Shown: piece after piece, positions 1 through 8,054 of the stretch
How positions within the stretch are numbered: position 1 is the stretch's first letter
How the letters are laid out: each line of letters begins with the position of its first letter
Assembly: GCA_018268715.1 (NCBI GenBank)
Contig: JAFDVZ010000001.1
Location: 122,714-184,091 of the forward strand
DNA: 61,378 bases
Origin: Acidobacteriota bacterium
GTDB lineage: Bacteria > Acidobacteriota > Terriglobia > Bryobacterales > Bryobacteraceae
Reading direction: 5' to 3'
Notes under the pieces: model-generated
Database searches by the model: none
What the model saw: the letters and a program-made list of their open reading frames with translations, nothing else
What the model was told of the DNA's origin: nothing
Program-made: the position numbers and the translations under genes

Positions 1-58
1 CGCACCACCGTCGCGCCGCCCGCATCACCGCACGCCGCCGCATCACGGCCACATCGCT

Positions 59-96
59 GCAGCACGACCGCATCGCCGCAGCACGACCGCATCGCC
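59..96. repeat. Two-copy 19-bp tandem repeat in low-complexity DNA
   Basis: Two perfect copies of GCAGCACGACCGCATCGCC lie head to tail (59-77 and 78-96). The whole stretch 1-205 is C-rich with recurring CACC, GCCGC and CATCGCC words. One forward frame is open from the window edge to a TAA near 210, but it encodes low-complexity Ala/Pro/His-rich sequence with no recognisable family, so no gene is called. I see nothing else in 1-208. Confidence 0.7.
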
Positions 97-208
97 GCAA
101 CGCTCCGCGCCACCGCCACGCCGCCGCCTCACTGCCACACCGCCCGACTCACGTCCGCCTCACCACCGCTTGCAGCACATGGCATCCTCGCCCCGCCCGA
201 GCCTGTTC

Positions 209-214
209 TATAAT
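209..214 (+). promoter_or_regulatory. Candidate -10 box of the ECF sigma operon
   Basis: A perfect TATAAT hexamer sits about 70 bases upstream of the sigma-factor gene in otherwise very GC-rich DNA. No convincing -35 hexamer is found 16-18 bases upstream, so an extended -10 or activator-dependent promoter is possible. Transcription would start near 221. Confidence 0.4.
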
Positions 215-277
215 TCGCTAACGGGGCAGGCGTCCCAGCGTCGTAAATCCGCGCGGGCGCCGGAGGTCGTACATACC

Positions 278-298
278 ATGTGGCGGCTCTTTCCATGA
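278..298 (+). other. Possible six-codon leader ORF (MWRLFP) coupled to the sigma-factor start
   Basis: A GGAGG at 262-266 precedes an ATG at 278 that opens a six-codon ORF ending in TGA at 296-298. That stop overlaps the ATG at 295, which is in frame with the sigma factor. The arrangement would couple sigma translation to the leader peptide. The same GGAGG could instead serve the GTG at 280, so this remains a hypothesis. Confidence 0.3.
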
Positions 299-909
299 CT
301 CACTGGCTGATGTTCAGCGTCGTTTTCCCGATCCTCGCGGCGGCGCTCTCCTTTCGGGACGACTCCGATCTCGTGGCGCGTCTCAAACGCCGCGATCCCG
401 ACGCGATGTCGGAACTCTACAACCGCTACGGCCGCATGATGTACTCGCTGATCCTGCGCATCGTTCGCAACGACGCCGTGGCCGAGGACCTGGTGCAGGA
501 AACCTTCCTGCGCGTCTGGAACCGCGTCCATGGCTTCGATCAGGATCGCGGCGCACTGGGCCCATGGGTGCTGACAGTAGCGCGCAATCGGGCGATCGAC
601 TATCTGCGGTCGGTCCAGGGTCGCGACCTCGAGTCTCCCCTGGAAGCCGAGCGCATGGAAAACCCATCGCTGTTTCTGAACCTCGAAACCGACATCCTCA
701 ACATCGACCGCATGCGCCGCCTCAAGACGGCCTTCGAGAAACTGACGCCGAACCAGCGTACGGTAATCGAGTTGGCCTATTACGAAGGTCTCTCGCAGAC
801 CGAAATGTCCGAGCATCTGAAGCAGCCGCTAGGCACCGTGAAGACCTGGGTCCGCACGGCGCTTAAATTGCTCCGTGAAGAACTCGAAGAGCAGCAGGTG
901 GTGGCATGA
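280..909 (+). CDS. ECF-type RNA polymerase sigma factor (SigK/RpoE-like)
   Basis: Directs RNA polymerase to a regulon controlled by its partner anti-sigma factor. Region sigma-2 is clear (residues about 35-105: ELYNRYGRMMYSLILRIV, then DLVQETFLRVW), and region sigma-4 follows (about 145-200: LTPNQRTVIELAYYEGLSQT, then the PLGTVKTWVRTALKLLRE recognition helix). The GTG start at 280 is supported by GGAGG at 262-266; ATG 295 is the alternative. With either start, a hydrophobic stretch (MFSVVFPILAAALSF) precedes sigma-2, which is unusual and may mean the true start is further in. The stop overlaps the next gene by ATGA, the usual sigma/anti-sigma coupling. The pairing with an RskA-type protein argues for the SigK-like ECF group. 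Confidence 0.9.
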   Translation: MAALSMTHWLMFSVVFPILAAALSFRDDSDLVARLKRRDPDAMSELYNRYGRMMYSLILRIVRNDAVAEDLVQETFLRVWNRVHGFDQDRGALGPWVLTVARNRAIDYLRSVQGRDLESPLEAERMENPSLFLNLETDILNIDRMRRLKTAFEKLTPNQRTVIELAYYEGLSQTEMSEHLKQPLGTVKTWVRTALKLLREELEEQQVVA

Positions 910-1652
910 CACACCAGGAAATGCAGGAATTATACGAGTTCTACGCTCTGGGCCTTCTGGAGGAAGGCGAAAGGGCGGAAATCGACGAGCATCTGCGCAC
1001 CGGATGCGCCGCCTGTCAGTCCGGGGTGCGACGAGCCAAGGTCACCAACGCCGCGATCTTGTCGTTTGCCCCCGACGTCGCCCCGCCCAAGCGCCTGCGC
1101 AAGCGCGTACTGGCCGGATTCGGCGTGGAGCGCGTGGCGTGGGGCTGGATCGCCGGATGGGCCACCCTCACCGCGGGGCTGCTATTGGGGACGCTGTGGT
1201 TCGCCACCGACGCCAACCGTGTGCGATCCGACCTGGCGGCGGCGCGCGAACAGGCGGTGCGCGCCTCGTCGGAGGCGGCGCGCGTGCAAACGGTGCTGGA
1301 CTTCCTGAACGCCCCCGAAACCAGGCAGGTGACCTTCGGCCGCGGCGAGCAGCAGCAACCTCCGCGAGGCTCGGTATTCGTGAACCCGAAAAGCGGCGTC
1401 CTGCTGATCGCCTCGAACCTGCCGGCGCTCGGCGAGGGCAAGACATTTGAGATGTGGTTAATCCCGAAAGGCGGCGCGCCGCGTCCAGCGGGCCTGTTTA
1501 AATCGGACCCCGGCGGCAAGGCCACCCACATCGCACCCGGCGCCATAGATCCATCCACCAGCGCCGTCGCGATCAGCGTGGAACCCGAGGCTGGTTCGTC
1601 CGCGCCCACCACGACGCCGATCATGGTGACCTCCATAGCCTCCGCGCCATAG
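906..1652 (+). CDS. RskA-like membrane-bound anti-sigma factor
   Basis: Probably binds and silences the upstream sigma factor at the membrane, 248 residues. The N-terminal cytoplasmic domain carries a zinc-type motif HLRTGCAAC (H-x4-C-x2-C, one residue longer than the common H-x3-C-x2-C). One transmembrane helix follows (about 80-98, WIAGWATLTAGLLLGTLWF), then a short coiled-coil-like Ala/Arg/Glu segment, then an extracytoplasmic RskA-type domain with FEMWLIPKGG and the VAISVEPEAGSS...PTTTPIMV ending typical of the family. The start overlaps the sigma stop (ATGA). Release of the sigma factor would normally require proteolysis of this protein; no protease gene is adjacent. Confidence 0.88.
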   Translation: MTHQEMQELYEFYALGLLEEGERAEIDEHLRTGCAACQSGVRRAKVTNAAILSFAPDVAPPKRLRKRVLAGFGVERVAWGWIAGWATLTAGLLLGTLWFATDANRVRSDLAAAREQAVRASSEAARVQTVLDFLNAPETRQVTFGRGEQQQPPRGSVFVNPKSGVLLIASNLPALGEGKTFEMWLIPKGGAPRPAGLFKSDPGGKATHIAPGAIDPSTSAVAISVEPEAGSSAPTTTPIMVTSIASAP

Positions 1653-1683
1653 GGGCCAAATACCCCCCTCTAACTAACTGGAA

Positions 1684-1712
1684 TAGCCGGGTTTACAGAA
1701 ATTGCCCGGCTA
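1684..1712. promoter_or_regulatory. Inverted repeat upstream of the sigma-54 activator gene
   Basis: Perfect 8-bp arms TAGCCGGG and CCCGGCTA are separated by 13 AT-rich bases. It lies between the anti-sigma stop (1652) and the activator start (1780 or 1738). There is no T-run, so it is more likely an operator or attenuating hairpin than a simple intrinsic terminator. Confidence 0.4.
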
Positions 1713-1779
1713 AAGTTCGCCTTACGTTCGCCGATGGATGACTAGGCGCGAGAGTTTCGCTCCACGCGCCGTGGTCACC

Positions 1780-3132
1780 ATGAAAGTCCTTTGGATCGCC
1801 TCACACGAGCCTTCCGCCGAGCCCTCGACGAGCTACGCCGGGGAGATCCGGATTTCGACCGCTGCCGACGCGGTGGAAACGTTGCGGGCCGAGCGCGCCG
1901 ACGCCGTCGTCATGAATACGCCGCTCCCCGAGGTCGACGCAGTGGAGCTGATCCATGAGCTTCGCGCGGTTCAGGCGGGGGTCCCCATCCTGGTCCGCGA
2001 CGCTCAGGCGACGCTCGACGACGCCATCCGCTTCACCAAGGCGGGCGCGTTTCACGTCATTCGCGCCGATGCGGCCCCGAACGAGCTGAACGCCGCCCTG
2101 AGCGCCGCCATCATGCCATCCCGCGCCCCGGTGCGCCCGGACTCCGACGGCTGGCGCGGCGGCCTGATCGGCGAAAGCCAGCCGATGCTCGAACTGGTCG
2201 AGTTCATCAAACTGGTGGGCCCGCGGCGCTGCACGGTCCTGATCAACGGCGAAACCGGCACAGGGAAGGAGGTGGTGGCGAAGGCGCTCCACCTGGCGAG
2301 CCCCCGCGCCAACATGCCGTTTGTGGCGCTCAACTGCGCCGCCGTTCCCGAGCAACTCCTCGAAGCCGAGCTGTTCGGCCACGTGCGCGGCGCCTACACC
2401 GGCGCGATGAACAGCCGCACCGGCCGTTTCGAACAGGCCCATCGCGGCACGATGTTCCTGGACGAAATCGCCGACATGCCCTACGACCTCCAGGCGAAGT
2501 TGCTGCGCGTGCTCCAGGAGCGGGAAATTCAAAGGTTGGGCGGCACGGAGACCACCAAGGTGGACGTCCGTGTGATCGCCGCCTGCAACGTCGACCTGCG
2601 CGCGCGCGTCCGCGCCGGGCGTTTTCGCGAGGACCTGTACTATCGTCTGAACGTCGTACCGGTGCGCCTACCCCCTCTGCGCGAGCGCGCCACCGACATT
2701 CCGGGCCTTGCGGCGCACTTCATCCGGCGCGTCGCCGAGAACGAAGGGATGCCCATCAAGGAACTCCGGCCGGAGGTGCTGAACCACCTGCTCAGCTACG
2801 ACTGGCCGGGTAACGTCCGCGAACTCGAAAACCTCGTTGAAATGGCGATGGTGCTGAGCGGCGAGCGGATCTTCCTGGCGCCCGAGGACTTCCGCTTCCA
2901 CCGTCACGTCCCCAAACCGCCCTCGAGCGGTCCCGAACCGCCGCTGATCCCGGTGCCCGACCACGGCCTCGATTTCGAGCGCATCGTCGGTCAAATCGAG
3001 CTGAGCCTGCTCGAACAGGCATTGCGGAAGACCAATGGCAACAAGAAACAGGCCGCCGATATGCTGGGGCTCAAGCGCACCACGCTCGCGGCCAAACTGA
3101 AGAGCCTCGAAGGGCTGTCGCTAACGCTTTAG
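1780..3132 (+). CDS. Sigma-54-dependent transcriptional activator with degenerate receiver domain
   Basis: NtrC-like activator: N-terminal receiver-like domain (1-115), AAA+ domain (about 135-360) and C-terminal Fis helix-turn-helix (NKKQAADMLGLKRTTLAAKL). Walker A is GETGTGKE, the sigma-54 contact loop is GAYTGA (Tyr for the usual Phe), Walker B is GTMFLDEIAD and the arginine region is FREDLYYRLNV. The receiver lacks the acidic pair at its N-terminus, and the phospho-acceptor position reads VVMNTPLP, Asn instead of Asp, so phosphorylation control is unlikely. Start chosen at MKVLWIAS because it matches receiver strand 1; ATG 1738 would add 14 residues. The 3' end overlaps the convergent ThyX gene by 12 bases. 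Target genes unknown. Confidence 0.88.
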   Translation: MKVLWIASHEPSAEPSTSYAGEIRISTAADAVETLRAERADAVVMNTPLPEVDAVELIHELRAVQAGVPILVRDAQATLDDAIRFTKAGAFHVIRADAAPNELNAALSAAIMPSRAPVRPDSDGWRGGLIGESQPMLELVEFIKLVGPRRCTVLINGETGTGKEVVAKALHLASPRANMPFVALNCAAVPEQLLEAELFGHVRGAYTGAMNSRTGRFEQAHRGTMFLDEIADMPYDLQAKLLRVLQEREIQRLGGTETTKVDVRVIAACNVDLRARVRAGRFREDLYYRLNVVPVRLPPLRERATDIPGLAAHFIRRVAENEGMPIKELRPEVLNHLLSYDWPGNVRELENLVEMAMVLSGERIFLAPEDFRFHRHVPKPPSSGPEPPLIPVPDHGLDFERIVGQIELSLLEQALRKTNGNKKQAADMLGLKRTTLAAKLKSLEGLSLTL

Positions 3133-4578
3133 GGGATCTTCCACCCAGGGAGGCGTCGCCTCCATCAGCCGGCCCAACTCCGGCTCCACGCGCTCCATCG
3201 CCTGCTTCATCTCCCAGGCGACACGGCGATAACTGAAGTGACCCTTGACGCCGCTCCGCAGCCGGGCGATGTACTCGGCTTCGGCGAAATCCATCTTGAA
3301 CAGGAACCGCGACCGTGTTGCGAACGGCAGCAGGTACTCGCCCGCCGGCGTCGGCAGCTCCCGGCACAGCGCGAGCGCCTCCTCCACCACCGGCTGATAG
3401 CGGTCCGTCAGTCCGGCCTCCCCGATGGCGTCCGGCGTCTCGAACCCCAACGTCCCGGTGTAGGCCTGCCGGAACTGGTGGCAGCGCCGATGCCGATGCA
3501 TGTCCCGGTACGCGCCGATGTCCATCACGATGTCGAACGCATAGGCGCCCTGGCGGAAGTTCCGCACCAGCTCGTCGCGCGAGGTCCGGGACCGCAGCGC
3601 CACATCCATCGCCTCCGCCCGCATTGGCTCGCTCCAACCTGCTGCGATTTCATACAGTTCGCGGAACGGCCGGTCTGTCACGGGGTACAGTAGCGTCGCA
3701 ACGATCTCGGCGGCCGAGTTCGCCGGCTTCAGCAAATCGACCATTCCGGGCTCCGCCATCGAGCGTTTGGGCAGATTTTGCGCCGCCCACTGCCGTAAAT
3801 CGGCAAAAACAGCCGTCTGGTGGGCCTCCGGGGCCATATAACGGGCCAAAGTGGGCGCCACGGGCTCCATGGGAGACCCGGGCAGCCCGCAGGCGGGCGG
3901 TTCGGTACACGATTTGGCGATTTCGACGGCCAAATCGCGCAATTCCTGGTACGAAGAGGCCCCTAAACGCCGGATTTGCCTCTCCAAAGTGCGAATACTG
4001 GTCACTTGGCCGACACCCGTCGGAATGCCGAAAAACAGCAGATATCGGGCTACATCGAACGCCCGGGCCGCAATATTGCGTCGATAAACGTCTTCCTTCA
4101 TCGTTACAGGAATCGGTAACTTTGACGCAAAATGAGCCACAATTTCGGCATGGATCGCCTTGTAGGAGGCCAAAAGGCGGTCCGCCATGGCTCGATACCG
4201 CGCCGCGCCGGCCTCATCGAGCTCCGGCGGGACTACGTAGCCGGACCGTCCGAAATCCTGATACCGCGACGACCGCGCCTGCCCGTCCCACAGTTGCTCG
4301 TCCTCGATTTCAGTGGCGGCGATCTCCGAAACTCCTTCAAAACAAAGGACTACGTGCCCCAAATCGGCGATCGAGGCATGCCCGTACTGGAAGTAGAAGC
4401 TTTCGAGGAACTTTCGCGAATCGTGGGTCCTCACCCACTCGAGTGATTCGGCGATGGAATCGGGCGACCGGCTATAGCGAGCCAGCGCGTAGGCGCATCG
4501 TTCCGGAGGCAGCGGCGCAACCGTCAGCACACGCGGTTTCTTCAAGTCCTGCAAACGGCTATGATAACGGATTCGCAT
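3121..4578 (-). CDS. Long, two-domain ThyX-like (FAD-dependent thymidylate synthase family) protein
   Basis: About 485 residues, roughly twice a normal ThyX, apparently two ThyX-like halves. ThyX makes dTMP from dUMP with FAD and methylenetetrahydrofolate. In the N-terminal half the region after [15 protein letters not shown] reads [10 protein letters not shown] where the RHRxxSxNExS signature is expected; in the C-terminal half it reads [14 protein letters not shown], so the Ser of RHRx7S is Ala. Both signatures are therefore altered, and activity cannot be assumed. The divergent dUTPase neighbour (it supplies dUMP) supports a nucleotide role. Start chosen at MRIRYHSRL; its ATG overlaps the dut ATG by two bases and has no obvious ribosome site, so a GTG a few codons in ([10 protein letters not shown]) is possible. 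Confidence 0.75.
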   Translation of the reverse strand: MRIRYHSRLQDLKKPRVLTVAPLPPERCAYALARYSRSPDSIAESLEWVRTHDSRKFLESFYFQYGHASIADLGHVVLCFEGVSEIAATEIEDEQLWDGQARSSRYQDFGRSGYVVPPELDEAGAARYRAMADRLLASYKAIHAEIVAHFASKLPIPVTMKEDVYRRNIAARAFDVARYLLFFGIPTGVGQVTSIRTLERQIRRLGASSYQELRDLAVEIAKSCTEPPACGLPGSPMEPVAPTLARYMAPEAHQTAVFADLRQWAAQNLPKRSMAEPGMVDLLKPANSAAEIVATLLYPVTDRPFRELYEIAAGWSEPMRAEAMDVALRSRTSRDELVRNFRQGAYAFDIVMDIGAYRDMHRHRRCHQFRQAYTGTLGFETPDAIGEAGLTDRYQPVVEEALALCRELPTPAGEYLLPFATRSRFLFKMDFAEAEYIARLRSGVKGHFSYRRVAWEMKQAMERVEPELGRLMEATPPWVEDPLKR

Positions 4579-5008
4579 GCAGATTCGAATCAAACGCCTG
4601 CGGCCCGACGCCGCGCTGCCCGAATACGCCCACGGCGCCGCCGAGGACGCCGGCATGGACCTACGCGCCGTGGAACGCACCGTCCTGGCCCCCAACGTAC
4701 CCCTCGGCGTTCCCACTGGACTATCCATTGAGCTGCCCTCGGGCTATGAAGCGCAGATCCGTCCCCGCAGTGGCCTCGCGCTGAAACACGCCATCACGGT
4801 GCCGAACAGCCCGGGCACCATCGACCCCGGCTATCGCGGCGAAATCAAGGTAATCCTGCTGAACCTCGGCAAGGCCGACTACACCATCGAAAAGGGCGAC
4901 CGCATTGCCCAGATGGTGATCGCGCGCTACGAGGCGATCGAACTGGTGGAGGGCGAGCTGTCTGAAACCGGGCGCGGCGCGGGCGGTTTCGGATCCTCGG
5001 GGAGATAG
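4577..5008 (+). CDS. dut: Deoxyuridine 5'-triphosphate nucleotidohydrolase (dUTPase)
   Basis: Hydrolyses dUTP to dUMP and pyrophosphate, keeping uracil out of DNA and feeding dTMP synthesis. At 143 residues it has the usual length for a trimeric dUTPase, and all five motifs are visible in order: [44 protein letters not shown] and the C-terminal [10 protein letters not shown] arm that closes over the substrate. The start [18 protein letters not shown] matches family N-termini. There is no clear Shine-Dalgarno, and the start codon overlaps that of the divergent ThyX-like gene, so a leaderless or very short 5' UTR transcript is likely. Confidence 0.95.
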   Translation: MQIRIKRLRPDAALPEYAHGAAEDAGMDLRAVERTVLAPNVPLGVPTGLSIELPSGYEAQIRPRSGLALKHAITVPNSPGTIDPGYRGEIKVILLNLGKADYTIEKGDRIAQMVIARYEAIELVEGELSETGRGAGGFGSSGR

Positions 5009-5038
5009 CCTAGCCTACCCTCCGGCGCTGCTGGTATC

Positions 5039-5118
5039 AGAATGATCTGAAAGGACTTTTCGGTCTTTGGAAGTGTATCATTCGAATAGCGAATGACGGC
5101 CGGACGTCAACGTCTCGG
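5039..5118. other. Intergenic cluster of short inverted repeats
   Basis: Between dut and the first phosphomutase (5009-5251) lie TCAGAATGATCTGA (5-bp arms, 4-base loop), ATTCGAATAGCGAAT and a GGCCGGACGTCAACGTC block, in DNA with lower GC than the flanks. None has a T-run. No ORF is convincing here. They may be an operator region or part of the dut 3' end. Confidence 0.3.
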
Positions 5119-5165
5119 CCGTACATCAACGGGTCAAACTCTGACCTTCCTCCTCTACAATCTGT

Positions 5166-5195
5166 ACCGAGCCCGGTCGAACCACCGGGCTTGGT
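5166..5195 (+). terminator. Candidate stem-loop downstream of dut
   Basis: Arms ACCGAGCCCGG and CCGGGCTTGGT pair over 11 positions with one G-U, enclosing an 8-base loop. The following bases are CTGTTCCC, a weak U-tract, so this may be a poor intrinsic terminator or an mRNA-stabilising hairpin ahead of the next gene. Confidence 0.4.
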
Positions 5196-5251
5196 CTGTT
5201 CCCACCGGCGGCCGGAAGTAGCCGCCCACCCGCCATTGCTATCGTAGAAGT

Positions 5252-6619
5252 GTGAGAGTGCAGAAACCCCTTCGCATCTCGCACGTAGGATTGCGCGGCG
5301 TGGTTGGCCGCGGAATGACGGCGTCTCATGTGCTCGATTTCGCTTCGGCGTTCGGCACGTTTCTGGGACCCGGCCCGGTGGTGATCGGGCGCGATCCTCG
5401 TGCGAGCGGCATCATGATCCGGGAAGGCGTGGCTTCCGGATTGATGGCCACCGGTCACGATGTGATCGATCTCGGCGTCGTATCCACGCCGGTGATCCAG
5501 CACGCCATCAATCGAATGGACGCCGCCGGCGGAATGTCCATCGGCGCGAGCCACAATTCGTCGTCCTGGAACGCGCTGAAGTTCCTGGGTCCGCGCGGCA
5601 GCTATCTGTCCACCGGCGAGGCCGGCGAGTTGCTCGACATCTACCATCTGCGGAACTACTCGTTCAGCGAGTGGCAGGGCATCGGCGCCTATCGCACGGC
5701 GGACGACGCGATCGATCGCTACCTGGACGATATCGCCGGCGCCTTCGAGTTGGACTCCCTGCGACGCTACAAGGTGGTGGTGGACTGCTCCAACGGCACC
5801 TCGTCGCTGATCCTCCAGCGCATGAACGAGCGCTTCGGCTTCCGCTTCATCCTGATCAACGCGAGGACCGGCGGCGTCGAGTTCGCGCACGAGCCGAACA
5901 CGTCGAGCCGCACAGTGGCGCTGCAACTGGCTCCGCTGGTGCAGCCGCTGGGGGCCGACGCGGGCTTCCTGTTCGACGCCGATTCCGATCGCGTCGCCTT
6001 CGCCACCGAAACGGGCGAGGCGGTGACCTCGGAGCGGGTGCTGCCCCTGCTCACCGATTATCTGCTGCCGCGCGGGGCGGGCAAGCTGGTGATCGCGAAC
6101 CTCTCGACAACGGCGTTGCTCGAGGAGGTGGCGGCACGGCACGGCGGCCGCGTCCTGAGGGTTCCGGTGGGGCGGCAGGCCGCCATTGACGCGCTGTCCT
6201 CCTACCGGCCGGAGCAGGTGGCCATCGCCGGCGAAGGAACCGGCGCGGTGATGATGCCGCGCTTCCGGTTCGTCTACGACGGCATCGCGTCCATGCTGGC
6301 GGTGCTCTCGATGATGCATGAGGAAGGCAAGACGCTGTCGAGCATCATCGCCGCCTACCCGAAGTACTCGATCCTCAAGGGCGAGATTCCCCTGGTCACG
6401 CAACAGTTGCCGGCCCTGTTCACCGAGCTGCAAGCGCGCTACGCCGACGGCCAGATGAACGTGGCCGACGGACTGCGGGTGGACTGGCCGGGCAAGTGGT
6501 TCCACGTGCGCGTCAGCCAGACCGAGCCGATTGTGCGCGTGATCTGCGAACAGAAGGGCGCGCCCCCCACGGCGCTGTTTGAATCCCTGATGGAGTTGGT
6601 GCGAAGCTATGCCGCGTGA
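5252..6619 (+). CDS. Phosphohexomutase (phosphoglucomutase/phosphomannomutase family), copy 1
   Basis: Interconverts hexose or amino-sugar 1- and 6-phosphates through a phosphoserine; 455 residues, the normal length of the alpha-D-phosphohexomutase superfamily. Visible motifs: catalytic Ser loop GMSIGASHNSSS, metal loop FDADSDRVAF, sugar-binding loop GEGTG and phosphate-binding loop VRVSQTEPIVRV. The sugar loop is GEGTG, unlike the GEESGH or GEQSGH forms that mark PGM or GlmM, so the substrate is unresolved. The start is GTG (5252); a second GTG two codons later is possible. It overlaps the next gene by 11 bases, so the two are co-translated. The residues following the active serine differ from copy 2 (HNSSSWNALKF against HNPPEYNALKL). 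Confidence 0.88.
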   Translation: MRVQKPLRISHVGLRGVVGRGMTASHVLDFASAFGTFLGPGPVVIGRDPRASGIMIREGVASGLMATGHDVIDLGVVSTPVIQHAINRMDAAGGMSIGASHNSSSWNALKFLGPRGSYLSTGEAGELLDIYHLRNYSFSEWQGIGAYRTADDAIDRYLDDIAGAFELDSLRRYKVVVDCSNGTSSLILQRMNERFGFRFILINARTGGVEFAHEPNTSSRTVALQLAPLVQPLGADAGFLFDADSDRVAFATETGEAVTSERVLPLLTDYLLPRGAGKLVIANLSTTALLEEVAARHGGRVLRVPVGRQAAIDALSSYRPEQVAIAGEGTGAVMMPRFRFVYDGIASMLAVLSMMHEEGKTLSSIIAAYPKYSILKGEIPLVTQQLPALFTELQARYADGQMNVADGLRVDWPGKWFHVRVSQTEPIVRVICEQKGAPPTALFESLMELVRSYAA

Positions 6620-7970
6620 ACATCTGCTGAAGATCGGCGTTTCCGGAATCCGCGGCGTGGTGGGCGAGTTCCTGACCCCGCTGCTGGCGCGCGCCTTCGC
6701 GCAAGCCTTCGGAACCTACGTGGGCGGCGGCCGCGTGGTGGTGGGCCGCGACACCCGCTCGAGCGGCCCCATGCTGCAACGCGCGGTGCATTGCGGACTG
6801 CTCGCCTCCGGCTGCGAGGTGATCGACGTGGGCGTGCTGCCCACCCCCACCATACAGATCTACACCGGCGCCACGCGCGCCCGCGGCGGACTGGCCATCA
6901 CGGCGTCGCACAATCCGCCTGAATACAACGCGCTGAAGCTGTTCAACGGCAGCGGCCTGTTTTTCAACCACTACGAGCGCAGCGAACTGCTCGACATCTA
7001 CCACCAGAGCGATTTCCGCCAGGCCTATAACGACGAAATCCTGCGGCTTTCCACGGAAACCGAGGCGCCGGCGCGCATGCATCTGGAGCGCGTGGTGAAG
7101 CACGTGAACGTCGACCGCATCCGCGCGCGCAAGTTCCGCGTGGGGCTCGATTCGGTGAACGGGGCGGGATCGGTGATGTCGCCCGGCTTTCTGTCGGAGA
7201 CGCTCGGTTGCGAGCTGCACGCCATCTCGATCGACCCGACGAAACCGTTCCCGCGGGTGGCCGAGCCGCGGCCCGATACGCTGGGCGATCTGGCCGAGCT
7301 GGTGCGGACCAAACAGTGCGACATCGCCTTTGGCCAGGATCCCGATGGGGACCGGCTGGCCGTGGTGGACGAGCATGGCAACGTGCTCGACAACGACGAT
7401 GTGCTGGCGCTGGCCGTGATGATCGCGCTCGAACGCCGACCCGGCAACGTGGTGGTGAACCTGACCACCTCGTCGGTGATCGATGACGTGGTCACCGCGC
7501 GTGGCGGCAAGGTGTACCGCACGCCGGTGGGCGAGGCGAACGTGGTGGACGTGATGCAGGCCGTGAATGCCGTGATCGGCGGCGAAGGGTCGAACGGCGG
7601 CATCATTTTCCCGGCGGTTCACCTGTGCCGCGACAGCTATACGGGCATGGCGTTCCTGCTCGACCGCATGGCCGAGACGGGGCTGACCATGTCGCAACTG
7701 GCCGCGCAACTGCCGCGTTACTGGCGGCGGCTGGGCAAGACCGGGTTCGAACACGGCCGCCTGGGTCCGCTGATGCAGGCGCTCGAGGACCGCTTCCCGG
7801 GCGCGAAGCTCGACTGTTCCGACGGCCTGAAGCTGCTGCTCGAGGATTCGTGGGTGCATGTCCGCTCGTCGAACACGGAGCCGATTCTACGCATTGCGGC
7901 GGAGGCCAAATCCGAAGCGGGCGTGGAGAAGCTGTACGGCGATGTCCTCTCGCTGTTGAGCGGCCGCTAG
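6609..7970 (+). CDS. Phosphohexomutase (phosphoglucomutase/phosphomannomutase/GlmM-like), copy 2
   Basis: A 453-residue paralogue of the preceding protein. Catalytic loop LAITASHNPPEYNALKLF, metal loop GQDPDGDRLAVVDEHG, sugar loop GGEGSNGG and phosphate loop VRSSNTEPILRI are all canonical, so this copy looks fully active. The GEGSNGG loop resembles those of archaeal/acidobacterial bifunctional phosphoglucosamine or phosphomannomutases. Overlap with copy 1 indicates one operon. Having two side by side suggests a split of substrates, for example glucosamine-phosphate for peptidoglycan and mannose- or glucose-phosphate for exopolysaccharide; this is inference. No other cell-wall gene is adjacent; galU lies 13 kb away. 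Confidence 0.9.
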   Translation: MPREHLLKIGVSGIRGVVGEFLTPLLARAFAQAFGTYVGGGRVVVGRDTRSSGPMLQRAVHCGLLASGCEVIDVGVLPTPTIQIYTGATRARGGLAITASHNPPEYNALKLFNGSGLFFNHYERSELLDIYHQSDFRQAYNDEILRLSTETEAPARMHLERVVKHVNVDRIRARKFRVGLDSVNGAGSVMSPGFLSETLGCELHAISIDPTKPFPRVAEPRPDTLGDLAELVRTKQCDIAFGQDPDGDRLAVVDEHGNVLDNDDVLALAVMIALERRPGNVVVNLTTSSVIDDVVTARGGKVYRTPVGEANVVDVMQAVNAVIGGEGSNGGIIFPAVHLCRDSYTGMAFLLDRMAETGLTMSQLAAQLPRYWRRLGKTGFEHGRLGPLMQALEDRFPGAKLDCSDGLKLLLEDSWVHVRSSNTEPILRIAAEAKSEAGVEKLYGDVLSLLSGR

Positions 7971-7977
7971 ATCCCAG

Positions 7978-8044
7978 AAGGGGCGTGCAAGCGACGCAGG
8001 CCCCTTCCCTCCCTCCTGCCGACGAAATCGCCCCCACTGGGGGC
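7978..8044 (+). terminator. Two GC-rich hairpins downstream of the mutase operon
   Basis: First hairpin AAGGGGC (7978-7984) with GCCCCTT (8000-8006); second GCCCCC-ACT-GGGGGC (8030-8044). Neither is followed by a T-run. They sit between the mutase stop and the padR promoter and could jointly attenuate readthrough. Confidence 0.35.
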
Positions 8045-8054
8045 CGTTAGCGCT

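Noticed and set aside
59-96. CRISPR array
   Set aside because: Two adjacent 19-bp copies with no spacers and no cas genes in the window.
1-209. Open plus-strand frame at the window start as the end of a gene
   Set aside because: Low-complexity Ala/Pro/His composition with a 19-bp tandem repeat and no family resemblance.
5126-6505. Long minus-strand ORF (459 codons) opposite the first phosphohexomutase
   Set aside because: Its peptide is His/Arg/Gln-rich without family features, and it mirrors a well-conserved plus-strand enzyme; a product of high GC.
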